Origin: Leifsonia aquatica
GTDB lineage: Bacteria; Actinomycetota; Actinomycetes; Actinomycetales; Microbacteriaceae
Reading direction: 5' to 3'
Assembly (NCBI RefSeq): GCF_014190775.1
Contig: NZ_JACHVP010000001.1
Coordinates: 992,001 to 1,056,000, forward strand
DNA length: 64,000 bases
Both the position numbers and the translations under genes were made by a program. The notes under the pieces were generated by a model. It was given only the letters and a program-made list of their open reading frames with translations, was not told the DNA's origin and searched no databases. Position 1 is the stretch's first letter. The number at the start of each line of letters is the position of its first letter. Positions 17,598-26,927 of this stretch are shown here, piece after piece.

Positions 17598-18878
17598 TCA
17601 CTCCGCGGGAGGCTCGGTCGGGGGCTTGGGGGAGGTGCGCGGCTTCGGCGTCGCAGGAGGCGCGTCGGACGCGGGCGCGTCGGGCGCGGGCTTGCCGGAT
17701 GCGGGCTTGTCCGATGCGGGCTTGTCCGTCGGCTTCGCCTTGTCCGTCGGCCCGCTCTTCGGGGCCGGCGTAGCCTTCTCCGCGGCGGGCTGCTTCGGCG
17801 TGCGCGGCAGCGTGGCCGCCGACGCGCCCGGCGTGATCCGGATCGCGTTGGGGTTCACGGCGGCACGCTTGGCCGCGGCACGCGCCTTGCGACCGGTGAG
17901 CGGCTTCTCCGGCACGGCCTGCACCGGGCGCGTGCGCGGCGGCTTGGCCCCGCTCACGCTGCCCGCGCTGTCGAACCCGCTGAGCACGACGGCGGAGAGC
18001 GAGGGCAGCTTCACGCCCATCTCGTCCAGCGCCTGCTTGAGCTGGATGCGCAGCTCGCGCGACACGTCGTCCTTCGCGGTCGTGCGCGTCTTCAGCACGA
18101 TGCGGATGACCATGGCGTCGGCCGAGATCGACTCCAGCCCCCAGAGCTCGGGCTTCTCGAGGATGCGCGAGCGCCACTTCGGATTGGTCGCCAGCGCCGT
18201 GGCGGTGGCGAGCATCTTCTCCTGCACGGCCTCGATGTCGGTGTCGTAGGGCACCGCGAGGTCGATGATGACCCGCGACCAGCCCTGGGACATGTTGCCG
18301 ACCCGGACGATCTCGCCGTTGCGGACGAACCACAGCGTGCCGTTGACATCCCGCACCTGGGTGACGCGGATGCCGACCGACTCGACCACACCCGTCGCCG
18401 AGCCGAGGTCGACGACGTCGCCGACGCCGAGCTGGTCCTCCATCACCATGAAGAGGCCGTTGAGCACGTCCTTGACGATGTTCTGCGCGCCGAAACCGAG
18501 ACCGGCGCCGATCGCGGCGGTCAGCAAGGCGAAGGAGCCCAGCACTTCCGACGCGAAGACATTGATGACGAGGATGATCGCGATGATCCCGATCGTCACG
18601 TTCACGATGTTGCTCAGGACGGAACCGAGCGTGCGTGTGCGCTGGACGACGCGGACGGCGGCGAGCGGGGAGGCCACGAGCGCCTGCGTGTCGGTGACGC
18701 TCTGCCCCTTCTTCACTCCGCTCACGATCTGCTTGACCACGCGGCGGATCACCACGCGCAGCAGCCAGCTGAGCAGGAAGGCGCCCACGATGATCAGGAC
18801 GGCGGTCAAGACCTTCCACCCGGCGGCGATCGCCCACGTGCCGATCTCGGTCCAGAATGTGCTCTTCAGAATTCCCAT
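17598..18878 (-). CDS. Small-conductance mechanosensitive channel (MscS family)
   Basis: A 426-residue membrane channel that opens on hypo-osmotic tension. Three helices are visible: about 15-38, 72-98 and the pore helix TM3 with FALLTAAIGAGLGFGAQNIV, whose Gly/Ala packing is the MscS hallmark. The beta domain follows (QLGVGDVVDLGSATGVVESV) and an alpha/beta vestibule to about residue 305. The last 120 residues are a disordered Pro/Ala/Lys tail absent from E. coli MscS. The gene leads directly into glbO with a 1-bp gap, so the channel and globin are made together. Confidence 0.92.
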   Translation of the reverse strand: MGILKSTFWTEIGTWAIAAGWKVLTAVLIIVGAFLLSWLLRVVIRRVVKQIVSGVKKGQSVTDTQALVASPLAAVRVVQRTRTLGSVLSNIVNVTIGIIAIILVINVFASEVLGSFALLTAAIGAGLGFGAQNIVKDVLNGLFMVMEDQLGVGDVVDLGSATGVVESVGIRVTQVRDVNGTLWFVRNGEIVRVGNMSQGWSRVIIDLAVPYDTDIEAVQEKMLATATALATNPKWRSRILEKPELWGLESISADAMVIRIVLKTRTTAKDDVSRELRIQLKQALDEMGVKLPSLSAVVLSGFDSAGSVSGAKPPRTRPVQAVPEKPLTGRKARAAAKRAAVNPNAIRITPGASAATLPRTPKQPAAEKATPAPKSGPTDKAKPTDKPASDKPASGKPAPDAPASDAPPATPKPRTSPKPPTEPPAE

Positions 18879-18933
18879 ACGTGTCCGAGCCTAGCGAGGG
18901 CCGCCTTGGTGCGGGCTGGATCCAGGAGTGGTG

Positions 18934-19611
18934 TCAGCGATCGATGAGCCCGTTGTCGTAGGCGAAGATGACCGCGTGCACCCGGTCGCGCAGGTGCAGC
19001 TTCGAGAGCACCCGGCCGACGTGGGTCTTGACCGTGGACTCGGTCAGGAAGAATTTCGCGCCGATCTCGCCGTTGGTCAGCCCGTCGGCCATCGCGAGCA
19101 GGATCTCGCGTTCGCGCGGCGTCAGCGCGGCCGCGGCATCGTCGCCGGCCGCGGACGGCGACGCGCCCTGCGGCAGGCGATCGGCGAACAGTTCGAGCAT
19201 CGAGCGGGTCACGCGGCCGCTGACGGCGGCGTCGCCCGCGGCCACCGCCCGGATGGCCGCGATCAGGTCGTCCGGCCGGGCGTCCTTGAGCAGGAACCCG
19301 CTCGCGCCCGCACGGAGCCCGCCGAAGGCGTACTCGTCGAGGTCGAACGTGGTGAGGATGATGATCCGGGCGTCGGGGTTGGCCGCGACGATGCGCCGGG
19401 TCGCCTCGATGCCGTCCATCGACGGCATGCGCACGTCCATCAGAATCACGTCGGGCCGCGTCTCGACGGCGAGCCGCACGGCCTCCGTCCCGTCCGCCGC
19501 CTCGCCGACGACGTGCAGGTCGGGCTCCGCTTCGAGGACCATCCGGAACCCGAGCCGGACGAGCGACTGGTCGTCGACCAGCAGGATGCGCAGGGGAGTG
19601 GTGTCGGTCAT
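18934..19611 (-). CDS. NarL/LuxR-type response regulator
   Basis: A 225-residue response regulator. The receiver domain (about 7-125) has the acidic pair D13-D14 in LVDDQ, phosphoacceptor D59 in ILMDVRMPSMDG, and K near residue 109 in GFLLKDARP. The LuxR-type helix-turn-helix (about 160-220) reads LTPREREILLAMADGLTNGEI. It is the last gene of a four-gene operon, overlapping the histidine kinase gene by 4 nt, and so is the partner of that kinase. The likely target is the ABC transporter at the head of the operon. Confidence 0.94.
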   Translation of the reverse strand: MTDTTPLRILLVDDQSLVRLGFRMVLEAEPDLHVVGEAADGTEAVRLAVETRPDVILMDVRMPSMDGIEATRRIVAANPDARIIILTTFDLDEYAFGGLRAGASGFLLKDARPDDLIAAIRAVAAGDAAVSGRVTRSMLELFADRLPQGASPSAAGDDAAAALTPREREILLAMADGLTNGEIGAKFFLTESTVKTHVGRVLSKLHLRDRVHAVIFAYDNGLIDR

Positions 19612-20951
19612 GGCGTCTCCTCGGAGCTGATGGTGGTGCCGGTCGCGCCCGTCGCCTCAGGGACGGCGGGCAGGGAAGGGGAAGGGGATGTCGCGGACGC
19701 GGAGGGCGGCCGCACCGCGTCGAACTCGGCGTGGAGGCGCCAGCCCACGGGACTCCGCGGCCCCGCGTCGAGGGTGCCGCCATACAGGGCGACGCGCTCG
19801 CGCAGCCCGATCAGTCCGCGGCCGGAGCCGCCGGCCGGCTGCTCGTGCACGGCCGCATCGTCCTCGACGGTGATCGCGATGCGGTCGGGCCGGTACCGGA
19901 TGACGACCTCGACGACGTTCGCCAGGCGCCCGTAGCGCAGGGCGTTGGTGAGTCCCTCCTGCACGACGCGGAAGACAGTGAGCTGCTGCCCGATGTCGGT
20001 CGGCGCGTCTCCGGTGATCGTGACGCGCACGGCCATGCCTGCCGCGCGGAACCGCTCGACCAGTTCGGTCAGCTCACCGACGCCGGGTTGGGGCTGGTGC
20101 TCGGCCGTCTCGCCCTCGTCCGCGCGCAGCACGCCCAGCAGGCGGCGCATGTCGCCGAGCGCGGAGCGGCCGGTCTCGGCGACCATCCGCATCGTGTCGG
20201 CGGAGCGCTCGGGCGCGGACTCGGCGAGGCGTGCAGACCCCTCCGAGAGGGTGATCATGACGGTGAGGCTGTGCGAGACGATGTCGTGCATCTCGCGCGC
20301 GATGCGGCTGCGCTCGGCGGCGGCGGCGATGACGGCCTGCTGGTCGCGCTCGCGCGCCAGCTGCCGTGCGCGGTCGATGAGCGCGGCGAGGTAGCGACGA
20401 CGCCCGCCGATGTTGTTGCCGATCAGCACCGCGACCAGAGAGAACGAGAGCACGGTGAACGTGGAGGCCGTGAGGTCGGTGCGATCGGAGCTGTAGAAGC
20501 CGGCGTGCTCGAGCAGTGCGAGCGCCCACTGCGAGGCCACGGTCGCGACGGCCGTGATGGCGAACCCGATCCACGCCGACCGGGTCGAACGGTAGACCGC
20601 GAGCGCGTAGAGCGCGAAGAGCAAGGGGATGAAGTCGACGGTCTCGCCGATGACGGTGCTGCCCATCAGGACGACCGTGGCGACGGCGAACAGGATGCGC
20701 GGCCGGTAGCGGCGGAAGTAGAGCGAGGCACCGGCCAGGACGACGAGCACGATGGCCAGTGCGGCCCCGACGGACGGGGTCGTGATCTGTGTGACCACGG
20801 TCAGCAGGATCGACGGGACGAAGTAGACGGTGACGACGGCCGTGTCGAGCAGCAGCGGGTGCGCCGCCAGGAAACGCCGGATGACCCCGGGCGGCCTGGG
20901 GAGTTCCAGGCCGGCCGGGGCCGGTTCCGATGCGGGGAGGGGCTGGGTCAT
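19608..20951 (-). CDS. HisKA_3-type sensor histidine kinase
   Basis: A 447-residue membrane kinase. Five or six predicted helices cover residues 30-180, with no sizeable external domain, so it probably senses within or at the membrane. The dimerisation/phosphoacceptor helix has His222 in RIAREMHDIVSHSL, and the ATPase domain ends with GRGLIGLRERVALYGG. The order of membrane region, HisKA_3 and HATPase is standard for DesK/NarX-like kinases. The ATG at 20951 overlaps the permease stop by 4 nt, and the 3' end overlaps the response regulator start by 4 nt. Confidence 0.93.
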   Translation of the reverse strand: MTQPLPASEPAPAGLELPRPPGVIRRFLAAHPLLLDTAVVTVYFVPSILLTVVTQITTPSVGAALAIVLVVLAGASLYFRRYRPRILFAVATVVLMGSTVIGETVDFIPLLFALYALAVYRSTRSAWIGFAITAVATVASQWALALLEHAGFYSSDRTDLTASTFTVLSFSLVAVLIGNNIGGRRRYLAALIDRARQLARERDQQAVIAAAAERSRIAREMHDIVSHSLTVMITLSEGSARLAESAPERSADTMRMVAETGRSALGDMRRLLGVLRADEGETAEHQPQPGVGELTELVERFRAAGMAVRVTITGDAPTDIGQQLTVFRVVQEGLTNALRYGRLANVVEVVIRYRPDRIAITVEDDAAVHEQPAGGSGRGLIGLRERVALYGGTLDAGPRSPVGWRLHAEFDAVRPPSASATSPSPSLPAVPEATGATGTTISSEETP

Positions 20952-21787
20952 GCGTCCCGACGCTGCAGCAGGATCGCGCCGACGACGAACGACACGGCGG
21001 TCCAGACGACGACCGTGAGCACGTTCTGCCACGGCTCGAAGGTGCCGTTCTCGAGCCCCGACATCCCCTGGCCGGCGTTGCCGATCAGGTAGTGGGTCGC
21101 GTCCCGGATCCACTCCGCCGTGGGGAGCAGCGACTGCACGATGCCGGCGATGATCGGCAGCAGGAAGAGCACGCCGAGGGCCGCGGCGATCCCGCCCGCG
21201 CTGGCCTTGACGATCGTCCCGAGGCCGAGCGCGAACACCGCGACCAGTCCGAGGTAAGCCGCCGAGCCGAGGATGGCCCAGACCGTGTGCTCCGAGATCA
21301 AGTCGCCGGTGTATCCCTTGCCCGTCATGAGCGGGACGGCGATCGCCCAGGAGGCGGCGAAGCTGACCAGCCCGACGACGAACGAGGTGAGGAAGAGCAC
21401 GATGGCCTTCGCCGCCAGGACGGGGAACCGGCGGGGGACCGCGGCGAACGACGACCGGATCATGCCGGTCGAGAACTCGCCGCTGATCACCAGCACGCCG
21501 AGGACGGCGACGACCAGCTGCGCGAAGGTGAGACCGGCGGTGGCCGTGCTCGTCACGAGCTGCGAGAGCTGGTCCTTCGGCACGCGCTCACCGAGGGTCG
21601 ATGCCTCGGGGACGAAGGCGGCGAGCAGAGTCGCGAAGCCGACGACCAGGACGACGACGCTGGCGAGCGTCCAGAAGGTGGAGCGGAGCGTGCGCAGCTT
21701 GATCCATTCGGACCGGACGACGCGCGGGAAGGTGAGGCGGCCGAGCGCGGAGTGCTCGTGCGGGTGGGCGGGGGCTGTCGTGGTCAC
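20948..21787 (-). CDS. ABC-2 type transporter permease
   Basis: A 279-residue membrane protein with six predicted helices. A short His-containing N-terminus (APAHPHEHSALGRLTFPR) precedes VVRSEWIKLRTLRSTFWTLA, an opening typical of actinobacterial ABC-2 permeases encoded beside sensor kinases. A large external loop follows helix 1. It pairs with the ATPase gene that it overlaps by 4 nt. Such transporters commonly handle antimicrobial peptides or other envelope-active compounds; the substrate here is not determinable. Confidence 0.88.
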   Translation of the reverse strand: MTTTAPAHPHEHSALGRLTFPRVVRSEWIKLRTLRSTFWTLASVVVLVVGFATLLAAFVPEASTLGERVPKDQLSQLVTSTATAGLTFAQLVVAVLGVLVISGEFSTGMIRSSFAAVPRRFPVLAAKAIVLFLTSFVVGLVSFAASWAIAVPLMTGKGYTGDLISEHTVWAILGSAAYLGLVAVFALGLGTIVKASAGGIAAALGVLFLLPIIAGIVQSLLPTAEWIRDATHYLIGNAGQGMSGLENGTFEPWQNVLTVVVWTAVSFVVGAILLQRRDA

Positions 21788-22695
21788 TTCTCGACCTCCG
21801 TGCGGTACTCGACCTCGTCGTGGGTGAGCTCGAGGTAGGCCTCCTCGAGCGAGGCGCTCAGCGGGGTGAGCTCGTGCAGCACGACTCCGCTGCGCGCAGC
21901 GGCGTCGCCGACCTGGGCGGCCGTGAGGCCGGAGACCTCGATGAGCTGGGACTCCACGCCCGTCACGGTGACGTCGGCGGAGGCGATCGCGCGGGCGAGC
22001 TCCTCGACCTGCGGGGTGCGGACGCGCACGGCGTTCCTGGTCGCCCCGGCGAGGATCTGGTCGACGGGCGCGTCGGCGAGGATGCGTCCGCGGCCGAGCA
22101 CGATGATGTGATCCGCGGTCTGCGCCATCTCGCTCATCAGGTGCGAGGAGAGGAACACGGTGCGTCCCTGCGAGGCGAGGTGCCGCGCGAACTGGCGCAC
22201 CCAGAGCACGCCCTCCGGGTCGAGGCCGTTGACCGGCTCGTCCAGGATGAGGGTGGCCGGGTCGCCGAGCATCGCGGCGGCGATGCCGAGTCGCTGGCCC
22301 ATGCCGAGCGAGAAGCCGCCGACGCGCTTGCTGGCGACGGAGTCGAGCCCGGTGAGCCCGATCACCTCGTGCACGCGGCTCTTCGGGATGCCGTGGGTCG
22401 CCGCCATGGCCAGCAGGTGGCCGTACGCGGTGCGGCCCGTGTGCACGGCCTTCGCGTCGAGCAGGGCACCCACCTCGGTGAGCGGGGAGCGCAGGTCGGC
22501 GTAGCGCTTGCCGTTGACGATCGCGCCGCCCGAGGTCGGACGGTCGAGACCCATGATCATGCGCATGGTCGTCGACTTGCCGGCGCCGTTCGGGCCGAGG
22601 AAGCCGGTGACCTTGCCGGGCTGGACGGTGGCGGTGATGCCGTCGACGGCCGTCTTGGGGCCGAACCTCTTGGTGAGGCGGTCGAGTTGAATCAT
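21784..22695 (-). CDS. ABC transporter ATP-binding protein (DrrA-like)
   Basis: A 303-residue ATPase. Walker A is GPNGAGKST at about 38-46, the signature is FSLGMGQRLGIA, Walker B is LILDEPVNGLDPEG and the H loop is LSSHLMSEM. A C-terminal extension of about 80 residues is like that of DrrA/BcrA-type drug or bacteriocin exporters. ATG 22695 is chosen because MIQLDRLTKRFG begins the domain; an upstream open stretch is not needed. Spacing GGAACC-ATG is tight, and the transcript may have a very short leader. It heads the ATPase-permease-kinase-regulator operon. Confidence 0.9.
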   Translation of the reverse strand: MIQLDRLTKRFGPKTAVDGITATVQPGKVTGFLGPNGAGKSTTMRMIMGLDRPTSGGAIVNGKRYADLRSPLTEVGALLDAKAVHTGRTAYGHLLAMAATHGIPKSRVHEVIGLTGLDSVASKRVGGFSLGMGQRLGIAAAMLGDPATLILDEPVNGLDPEGVLWVRQFARHLASQGRTVFLSSHLMSEMAQTADHIIVLGRGRILADAPVDQILAGATRNAVRVRTPQVEELARAIASADVTVTGVESQLIEVSGLTAAQVGDAAARSGVVLHELTPLSASLEEAYLELTHDEVEYRTEVEK

Positions 22696-22707
22696 GGTTC
22701 CAACGTA

Positions 22708-22774
22708 GAGGGAGGGGCCCCCGTCCGCCATCGGCCCGTGGTACCAGGCCGGGTCGGACGAGGGTCCCCTCCTC
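22708..22774. terminator. Imperfect hairpin after pepN
   Basis: GGGAGGGGCCCCCGTCCG and CGGACGAGGGTCCCCTCC form a long imperfect stem with an indel. It lies in the 97-bp gap between the pepN stop and the ABC ATPase gene, both on the minus strand. There is no clear U tract. Confidence 0.4.
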
Positions 22775-22792
22775 GACGTCGTTCGGTGACGG

Positions 22793-25339
22793 CTACGCCT
22801 GCGCGTCACGCTCCTGCGCGGCGAGCGCGCGCTCGACGCCGGCGAGGTTCTCCACGACGAGGCGGCGCAGCGCGGCGGGCTCGGGGTTCGCGTCGAGCCA
22901 GGCACGGGTCGCGTCGCGCAGCGCGGCGTTCGCCAGCGGTGCCGGGTACATGCCCGACACCAGGTACTCCGCGATCTTGTAGGAGCGGGAGGCCCAGATG
23001 TCCTGCAGTGCGGCGAAGTACGGCGCCACGAAGCCCTCGAGCACCGCGGCGTCGGCCGCCCGCTGGAAGCCGATCCCGGTGAAGCGCACGATCGTGTTCG
23101 GGAGGTCGTCCGATCCGAACACCGAGTCCCACGCCGCCTGCTTGCCCGCGACGGTGGGGATGCTCGCGCGGGCCTGGGCGGCGAACTGGCCGCCGTTGGC
23201 GGTGTTGTCCGCCTCCAGGGCCGCGTCGATCTCCGCCGTGCCGGCCGTGCCGCCGGCGACGAGGGCGATCAGCAGCTCCCAGGCGAGGTCGGTGTCGACC
23301 GTGAGACCCTCGAGCGACCGCGAGCCGTCGCGCAGTGCGGCGATCTCGGCGAGGTGCTCGTCGGTGGAGGCGTAGGCCGCGAAGAACTTGACGAACTGGA
23401 ACTGCGCGTCGCTGCCGGCCTCGGCCTGCTTCGCGAGCTCCCACAGCGCGGTCGCGACCGTCTGCATCGTCTCCTTCTGGCGCTCCGGTGCGACATAGCT
23501 GCCGGCGGCGAGGCCGAGCTGGTTCAGCGTGGTGCGCAGGGTGGTCGACTCCGTCTCGGAGGCGATGTTGCCCAGCACGAGGCGCACGTAGTCGCTCGCG
23601 CTGCTCTCGGCGTCGCGCGTCGCATCCCAGGCCGCGCCCCAGACGAGGGAGCGGGCGAGCGGGCTCTCGATCTCGCCGAGGTGCTCGATCGCGACGGCGA
23701 GCGACGCGTCGTCGAGGCGGATCTTGGCGTACGCCAGGTCGTCGTCGTTGAGCAGCACGAGGGCCGGGCGGGCACGGCCGACCAGCTCGGCGACCTCGGT
23801 GCGCTCCCCGTCCACGTCGAGCTCGATGCGGTGGTCGCGCACGAGGGCGCCGTCGCGCAGCTCGTAGAAGCCGATCGCGAGGCGGTGCGGGCGGATGGTC
23901 GGGTAGTCGGCCGCGGCCGTCTGGAGCACCGCGAAGGACGTGATGACGCCGTCGGCGTCGACCTCGATCTCCGGGCGCAGCGTGTTCACGCCGGCCGTCT
24001 CGAGCCACTTGGCGGACCAGTCGGTGAGGTCGCGGCCGCTCGTGGCCTCCAGCTCGACCAGGAGGTCGCGCAGCTCGGTGTTGCCGTGCGCGTGCTTCTT
24101 GAAGTACTCCGAGACGCCGGCGAGGAAGTCGTCCTGGCCGACCCACGCCACCAGCTGCTTGAGCACCGAGGCGCCCTTGGCGTAGGTGATGCCGTCGAAG
24201 TTGACCTGCACGTCCTCCAGGTCGTTGATGGTCGCGACGATCGGGTGCGTGGAGGGGAGCTGGTCCTGCTTGTACGCCCAGCTCTTCTCCATGGCGGCGA
24301 AGGTCGTCCACGCCTCGTGCCACTCGGTGGCCTCGGCGGTGGCGAGCGTGGAGGCGTACTCGGCGAACGACTCGTTCAGCCAGAGGTCGTTCCACCACTT
24401 CATCGTGACGAGGTCGCCGAACCACATGTGGGCGAGCTCGTGCAGGATGGTGACGACCCGGCGCTCCTTGATGGCGTCGGTGACCTTGGAGCGGAAGACG
24501 TAGGTCTCCGTGAAGGTCACGGCTCCCGCGTTCTCCATCGCGCCGGCGTTGAATTCCGGCACGAACAGCTGGTCGTACTTCTCGAACGGGTACGGGACGT
24601 CGAAGCGCTCCTCGTAGAACGCGAAGCCCTCGCGGGTCTTCTCGAAGATGTAGTCGGCGTCGAGGAAGCCGGCCAGGCTCTTGCGCGCGTACACGCCGAG
24701 CGGGATGGTGCGGCCGTCGCTGCCCGTCAGCTCGCTGTGCACCGACTCGTACGGGCCGGCGATGAGCGCCGTGATGTAGGAGGAGATGACGGAGGTGGGG
24801 GCGAAGGTCCAGGTCTTCTTCCCGTCCCCGGCCGCGACGGGCTCGGGGGTCGGGGAGTTGCTGACGACGGCCCAGTGCTCGGGAGCGGTGACGGTGAAGG
24901 CGAACGTCGCCTTCAGGTCGGGCTGCTCGAAGACCGCGAACATGCGGCGCGAGTCGGGCACCTCGAACTGGCTGTAGAGGTACACCTCGCCGTCGACCGG
25001 GTCGACGAAGCGGTGCAGGCCCTCGCCCGAGTTCGTGTAGATCGCGTCGGCGTCCACCGTCAGCTCGTTCTCGGCCTGGAGGCCGTCGAGCCGGATGCGC
25101 ACGCCGTCGGCGACCTGCGCCGGGTCGAGCTCGACGCCGTTGAGCACGACCGAGTGGACCGTGCGGGTGATCGCGTCGATGAACGTCGACGCGCCCTCGG
25201 TCGCGGAGAAGCGCACGGTCGTCGTGCTGCGGAAGGTCTCCGGGCCGGTCGTCAGGTCGAGGACGACGTCATAGGCGTGGGTGCGGACGAGCGACGCGCG
25301 CTCCTGTGCTTCGATGCGGGTGAGGTTTTCTCCGGGCAA
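22793..25339 (-). CDS. pepN: Aminopeptidase N (M1 family)
   Basis: An 848-residue cytoplasmic zinc metallo-aminopeptidase that removes N-terminal residues in peptide turnover. The exopeptidase motif GAMEN lies at 266-270 and the zinc site HELAH at 300-304 with the third ligand E323 in LNESFAEY. The ERAP1-like C-terminal domain fills the rest. The start is a TTG at 25339: AAGGAG stands 6 nt upstream and LPGENLTRIEAQERA is the usual opening of actinobacterial PepN. The upstream open frame to 25855 runs through the rpiB region and is not coding. It is divergent from rpiB across 99 bp. Confidence 0.95.
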   Translation of the reverse strand: MPGENLTRIEAQERASLVRTHAYDVVLDLTTGPETFRSTTTVRFSATEGASTFIDAITRTVHSVVLNGVELDPAQVADGVRIRLDGLQAENELTVDADAIYTNSGEGLHRFVDPVDGEVYLYSQFEVPDSRRMFAVFEQPDLKATFAFTVTAPEHWAVVSNSPTPEPVAAGDGKKTWTFAPTSVISSYITALIAGPYESVHSELTGSDGRTIPLGVYARKSLAGFLDADYIFEKTREGFAFYEERFDVPYPFEKYDQLFVPEFNAGAMENAGAVTFTETYVFRSKVTDAIKERRVVTILHELAHMWFGDLVTMKWWNDLWLNESFAEYASTLATAEATEWHEAWTTFAAMEKSWAYKQDQLPSTHPIVATINDLEDVQVNFDGITYAKGASVLKQLVAWVGQDDFLAGVSEYFKKHAHGNTELRDLLVELEATSGRDLTDWSAKWLETAGVNTLRPEIEVDADGVITSFAVLQTAAADYPTIRPHRLAIGFYELRDGALVRDHRIELDVDGERTEVAELVGRARPALVLLNDDDLAYAKIRLDDASLAVAIEHLGEIESPLARSLVWGAAWDATRDAESSASDYVRLVLGNIASETESTTLRTTLNQLGLAAGSYVAPERQKETMQTVATALWELAKQAEAGSDAQFQFVKFFAAYASTDEHLAEIAALRDGSRSLEGLTVDTDLAWELLIALVAGGTAGTAEIDAALEADNTANGGQFAAQARASIPTVAGKQAAWDSVFGSDDLPNTIVRFTGIGFQRAADAAVLEGFVAPYFAALQDIWASRSYKIAEYLVSGMYPAPLANAALRDATRAWLDANPEPAALRRLVVENLAGVERALAAQERDAQA

Positions 25340-25438
25340 CGGTGACTCCTTGAAGACGAGATTCGCGTGGATCGTGTCCACCCGATCCACCTTAGTGACC
25401 CGTGCGCCCGGGTCGGTGGGCTTCCCTAGACTTGCTCC

Positions 25439-25927
25439 ATGCGCATCCACATCGCCACCGACCACGCCGGCCTCGACTTCAGCAGGCACCTCCAGGAGCA
25501 CCTCGCGGCAGCGGGGCACGAGGTCGTCGACCACGGACCGGTGGAGTACGACCCGATCGACGACTACCCGGCGTTCTGCATCAACGCGGCGAAGGCGGTC
25601 GTGCGCGACCAGCAGGCCGGCGTGCAGGCGCTCGGCGTGGTGTTCGGCGGGTCGGGCAACGGCGAGCAGATCGCGGCCAACAAGGTGCTCGGCGTCCGCG
25701 CCGCCCTGGTCTGGAACGAGAGCACCGCGCAGCTCGCCCGGCAGCACAACGACGCCAACGTGATCTCGATCGGCGCCCGGCAGCACACCGTCGAGGAGGC
25801 CACCCGATTCATCGACGTCTTCATCGCCGAGCCGTTCTCGCTCGAGGAGCGGCACGTGCGCCGCATCGCCCAGCTCGCCGAGTTCGAGGCCACCGGCGAC
25901 ATCGCGGGCCGGAACGTGGACCGCTGA
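25439..25927 (+). CDS. rpiB: Ribose-5-phosphate isomerase B
   Basis: Interconverts ribose 5-phosphate and ribulose 5-phosphate in the non-oxidative pentose phosphate pathway. The 162-residue RpiB/LacAB fold begins MRIHIATDHAGLDF, with the catalytic anion-hole segment GGSGNGEQIAANKV and NDANVISIGARQ. In mycobacterial RpiB a Glu replaces the catalytic Cys of E. coli; the GEQ after GSGN here agrees with that actinobacterial type. The stop overlaps the start of the next gene (TGATG), making an operon with the DNA glycosylase gene. Confidence 0.94.
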   Translation: MRIHIATDHAGLDFSRHLQEHLAAAGHEVVDHGPVEYDPIDDYPAFCINAAKAVVRDQQAGVQALGVVFGGSGNGEQIAANKVLGVRAALVWNESTAQLARQHNDANVISIGARQHTVEEATRFIDVFIAEPFSLEERHVRRIAQLAEFEATGDIAGRNVDR

Positions 25928-26919
25928 TGCCTGAGGGCCACTCCGTCCACCGCATCGCCCGGCAGTTCGCGACGAACTTCGTCGGCCACCGGGTGACGGT
26001 CTCGTCGCCGCAGGGCCGGTTCGCCGAGGGCGCCGCGCGGATCGACGAGCAGGTCATGACGGCGGCGAAGGCCGTCGGTAAGCAGATGTTCCTGGAGTTC
26101 GAGAACGGGCTCTGGCTGCGCATCCACCTCGGCATCTACGGCGCGTGGGACTTCGCGGGCGAGATCAGCGTCGACCCGACCATCGCCTCCGCCAACGGCC
26201 GCATGGGGCAGACGAACCAGCGCGGCACCGACGCCGACGCTGCGCGGGTGTTCGACGACGCGGGGGAGAACTCCCTGCACTCGATCGGCGCGCCCCGGCG
26301 CACGCGGCTGCGCATGGCCGAGTCCGAGAAGCTCGAGGCCGAGATCACCAGCTTCCCGCCCGAGCCCGTCGGGCAGGTGCGCGTGCGCCTGCTGACCGAC
26401 ACCGCCGTCGCCGACCTGCGCGGCCCGACCGCGTGCGAGGTGCTCGACCCGGCCCAGGTGGATGCGGTGATCGCCAAGCTCGGGCCCGACCCGATGCTCG
26501 ACGACGGCCCCGAGGCCGAGGAGCGGTTCGTGTCGACCGTCCGCCGCAAGCCGACGGCCATCGCCCTGCTGCTGATGGACCAGAGCGTCGTGAGCGGCAT
26601 CGGCAACGTCTACCGCGCCGAGCTGCTCTTCCGCGCCCGCCAGAACCCGCACACGCCGGGCAAGCAGGTCCCCGAGGACACCGTGCGCGAGCTGTGGCAC
26701 GACTGGGTGAAGCTGCTGCGCATCGGCGTCGCCACCGGTCAGATGATGACCATGGACGACCTCGACGACGAGTCGTACCGCAAGGCGATGGCGAGCCGGG
26801 ACGACCGGCACTGGGTCTACAAGCGCGAGGGCCTGCCCTGCCGCGTCTGCGGGACCAACATCGTGATGGAGGAACTGGGCGGCCGCAAGCTGTACTGGTG
26901 CCCGAAGGATCAGGCCTAG
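25927..26919 (+). CDS. Fpg/Nei-family DNA glycosylase (Nei2-like)
   Basis: A 330-residue base-excision repair enzyme. The start MPEGHSVHR supplies the catalytic Pro2 and Glu3 exposed after methionine removal. The helix-two-turn-helix reads MDQSVVSGIGNVYRAELLFRARQNP (part). The C-terminal zinc finger has CRVC and then WCPKDQ, so three of the four usual cysteines are visible and the last is replaced by Asp. An insertion rich in Asp and Arg (about 90-125) is typical of the actinobacterial Nei2 branch. It may still bind zinc with Asp as the fourth ligand. The gene overlaps rpiB by 1 nt. Confidence 0.9.
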   Translation: MPEGHSVHRIARQFATNFVGHRVTVSSPQGRFAEGAARIDEQVMTAAKAVGKQMFLEFENGLWLRIHLGIYGAWDFAGEISVDPTIASANGRMGQTNQRGTDADAARVFDDAGENSLHSIGAPRRTRLRMAESEKLEAEITSFPPEPVGQVRVRLLTDTAVADLRGPTACEVLDPAQVDAVIAKLGPDPMLDDGPEAEERFVSTVRRKPTAIALLLMDQSVVSGIGNVYRAELLFRARQNPHTPGKQVPEDTVRELWHDWVKLLRIGVATGQMMTMDDLDDESYRKAMASRDDRHWVYKREGLPCRVCGTNIVMEELGGRKLYWCPKDQA

Positions 26920-26927
26920 GAGACGGC

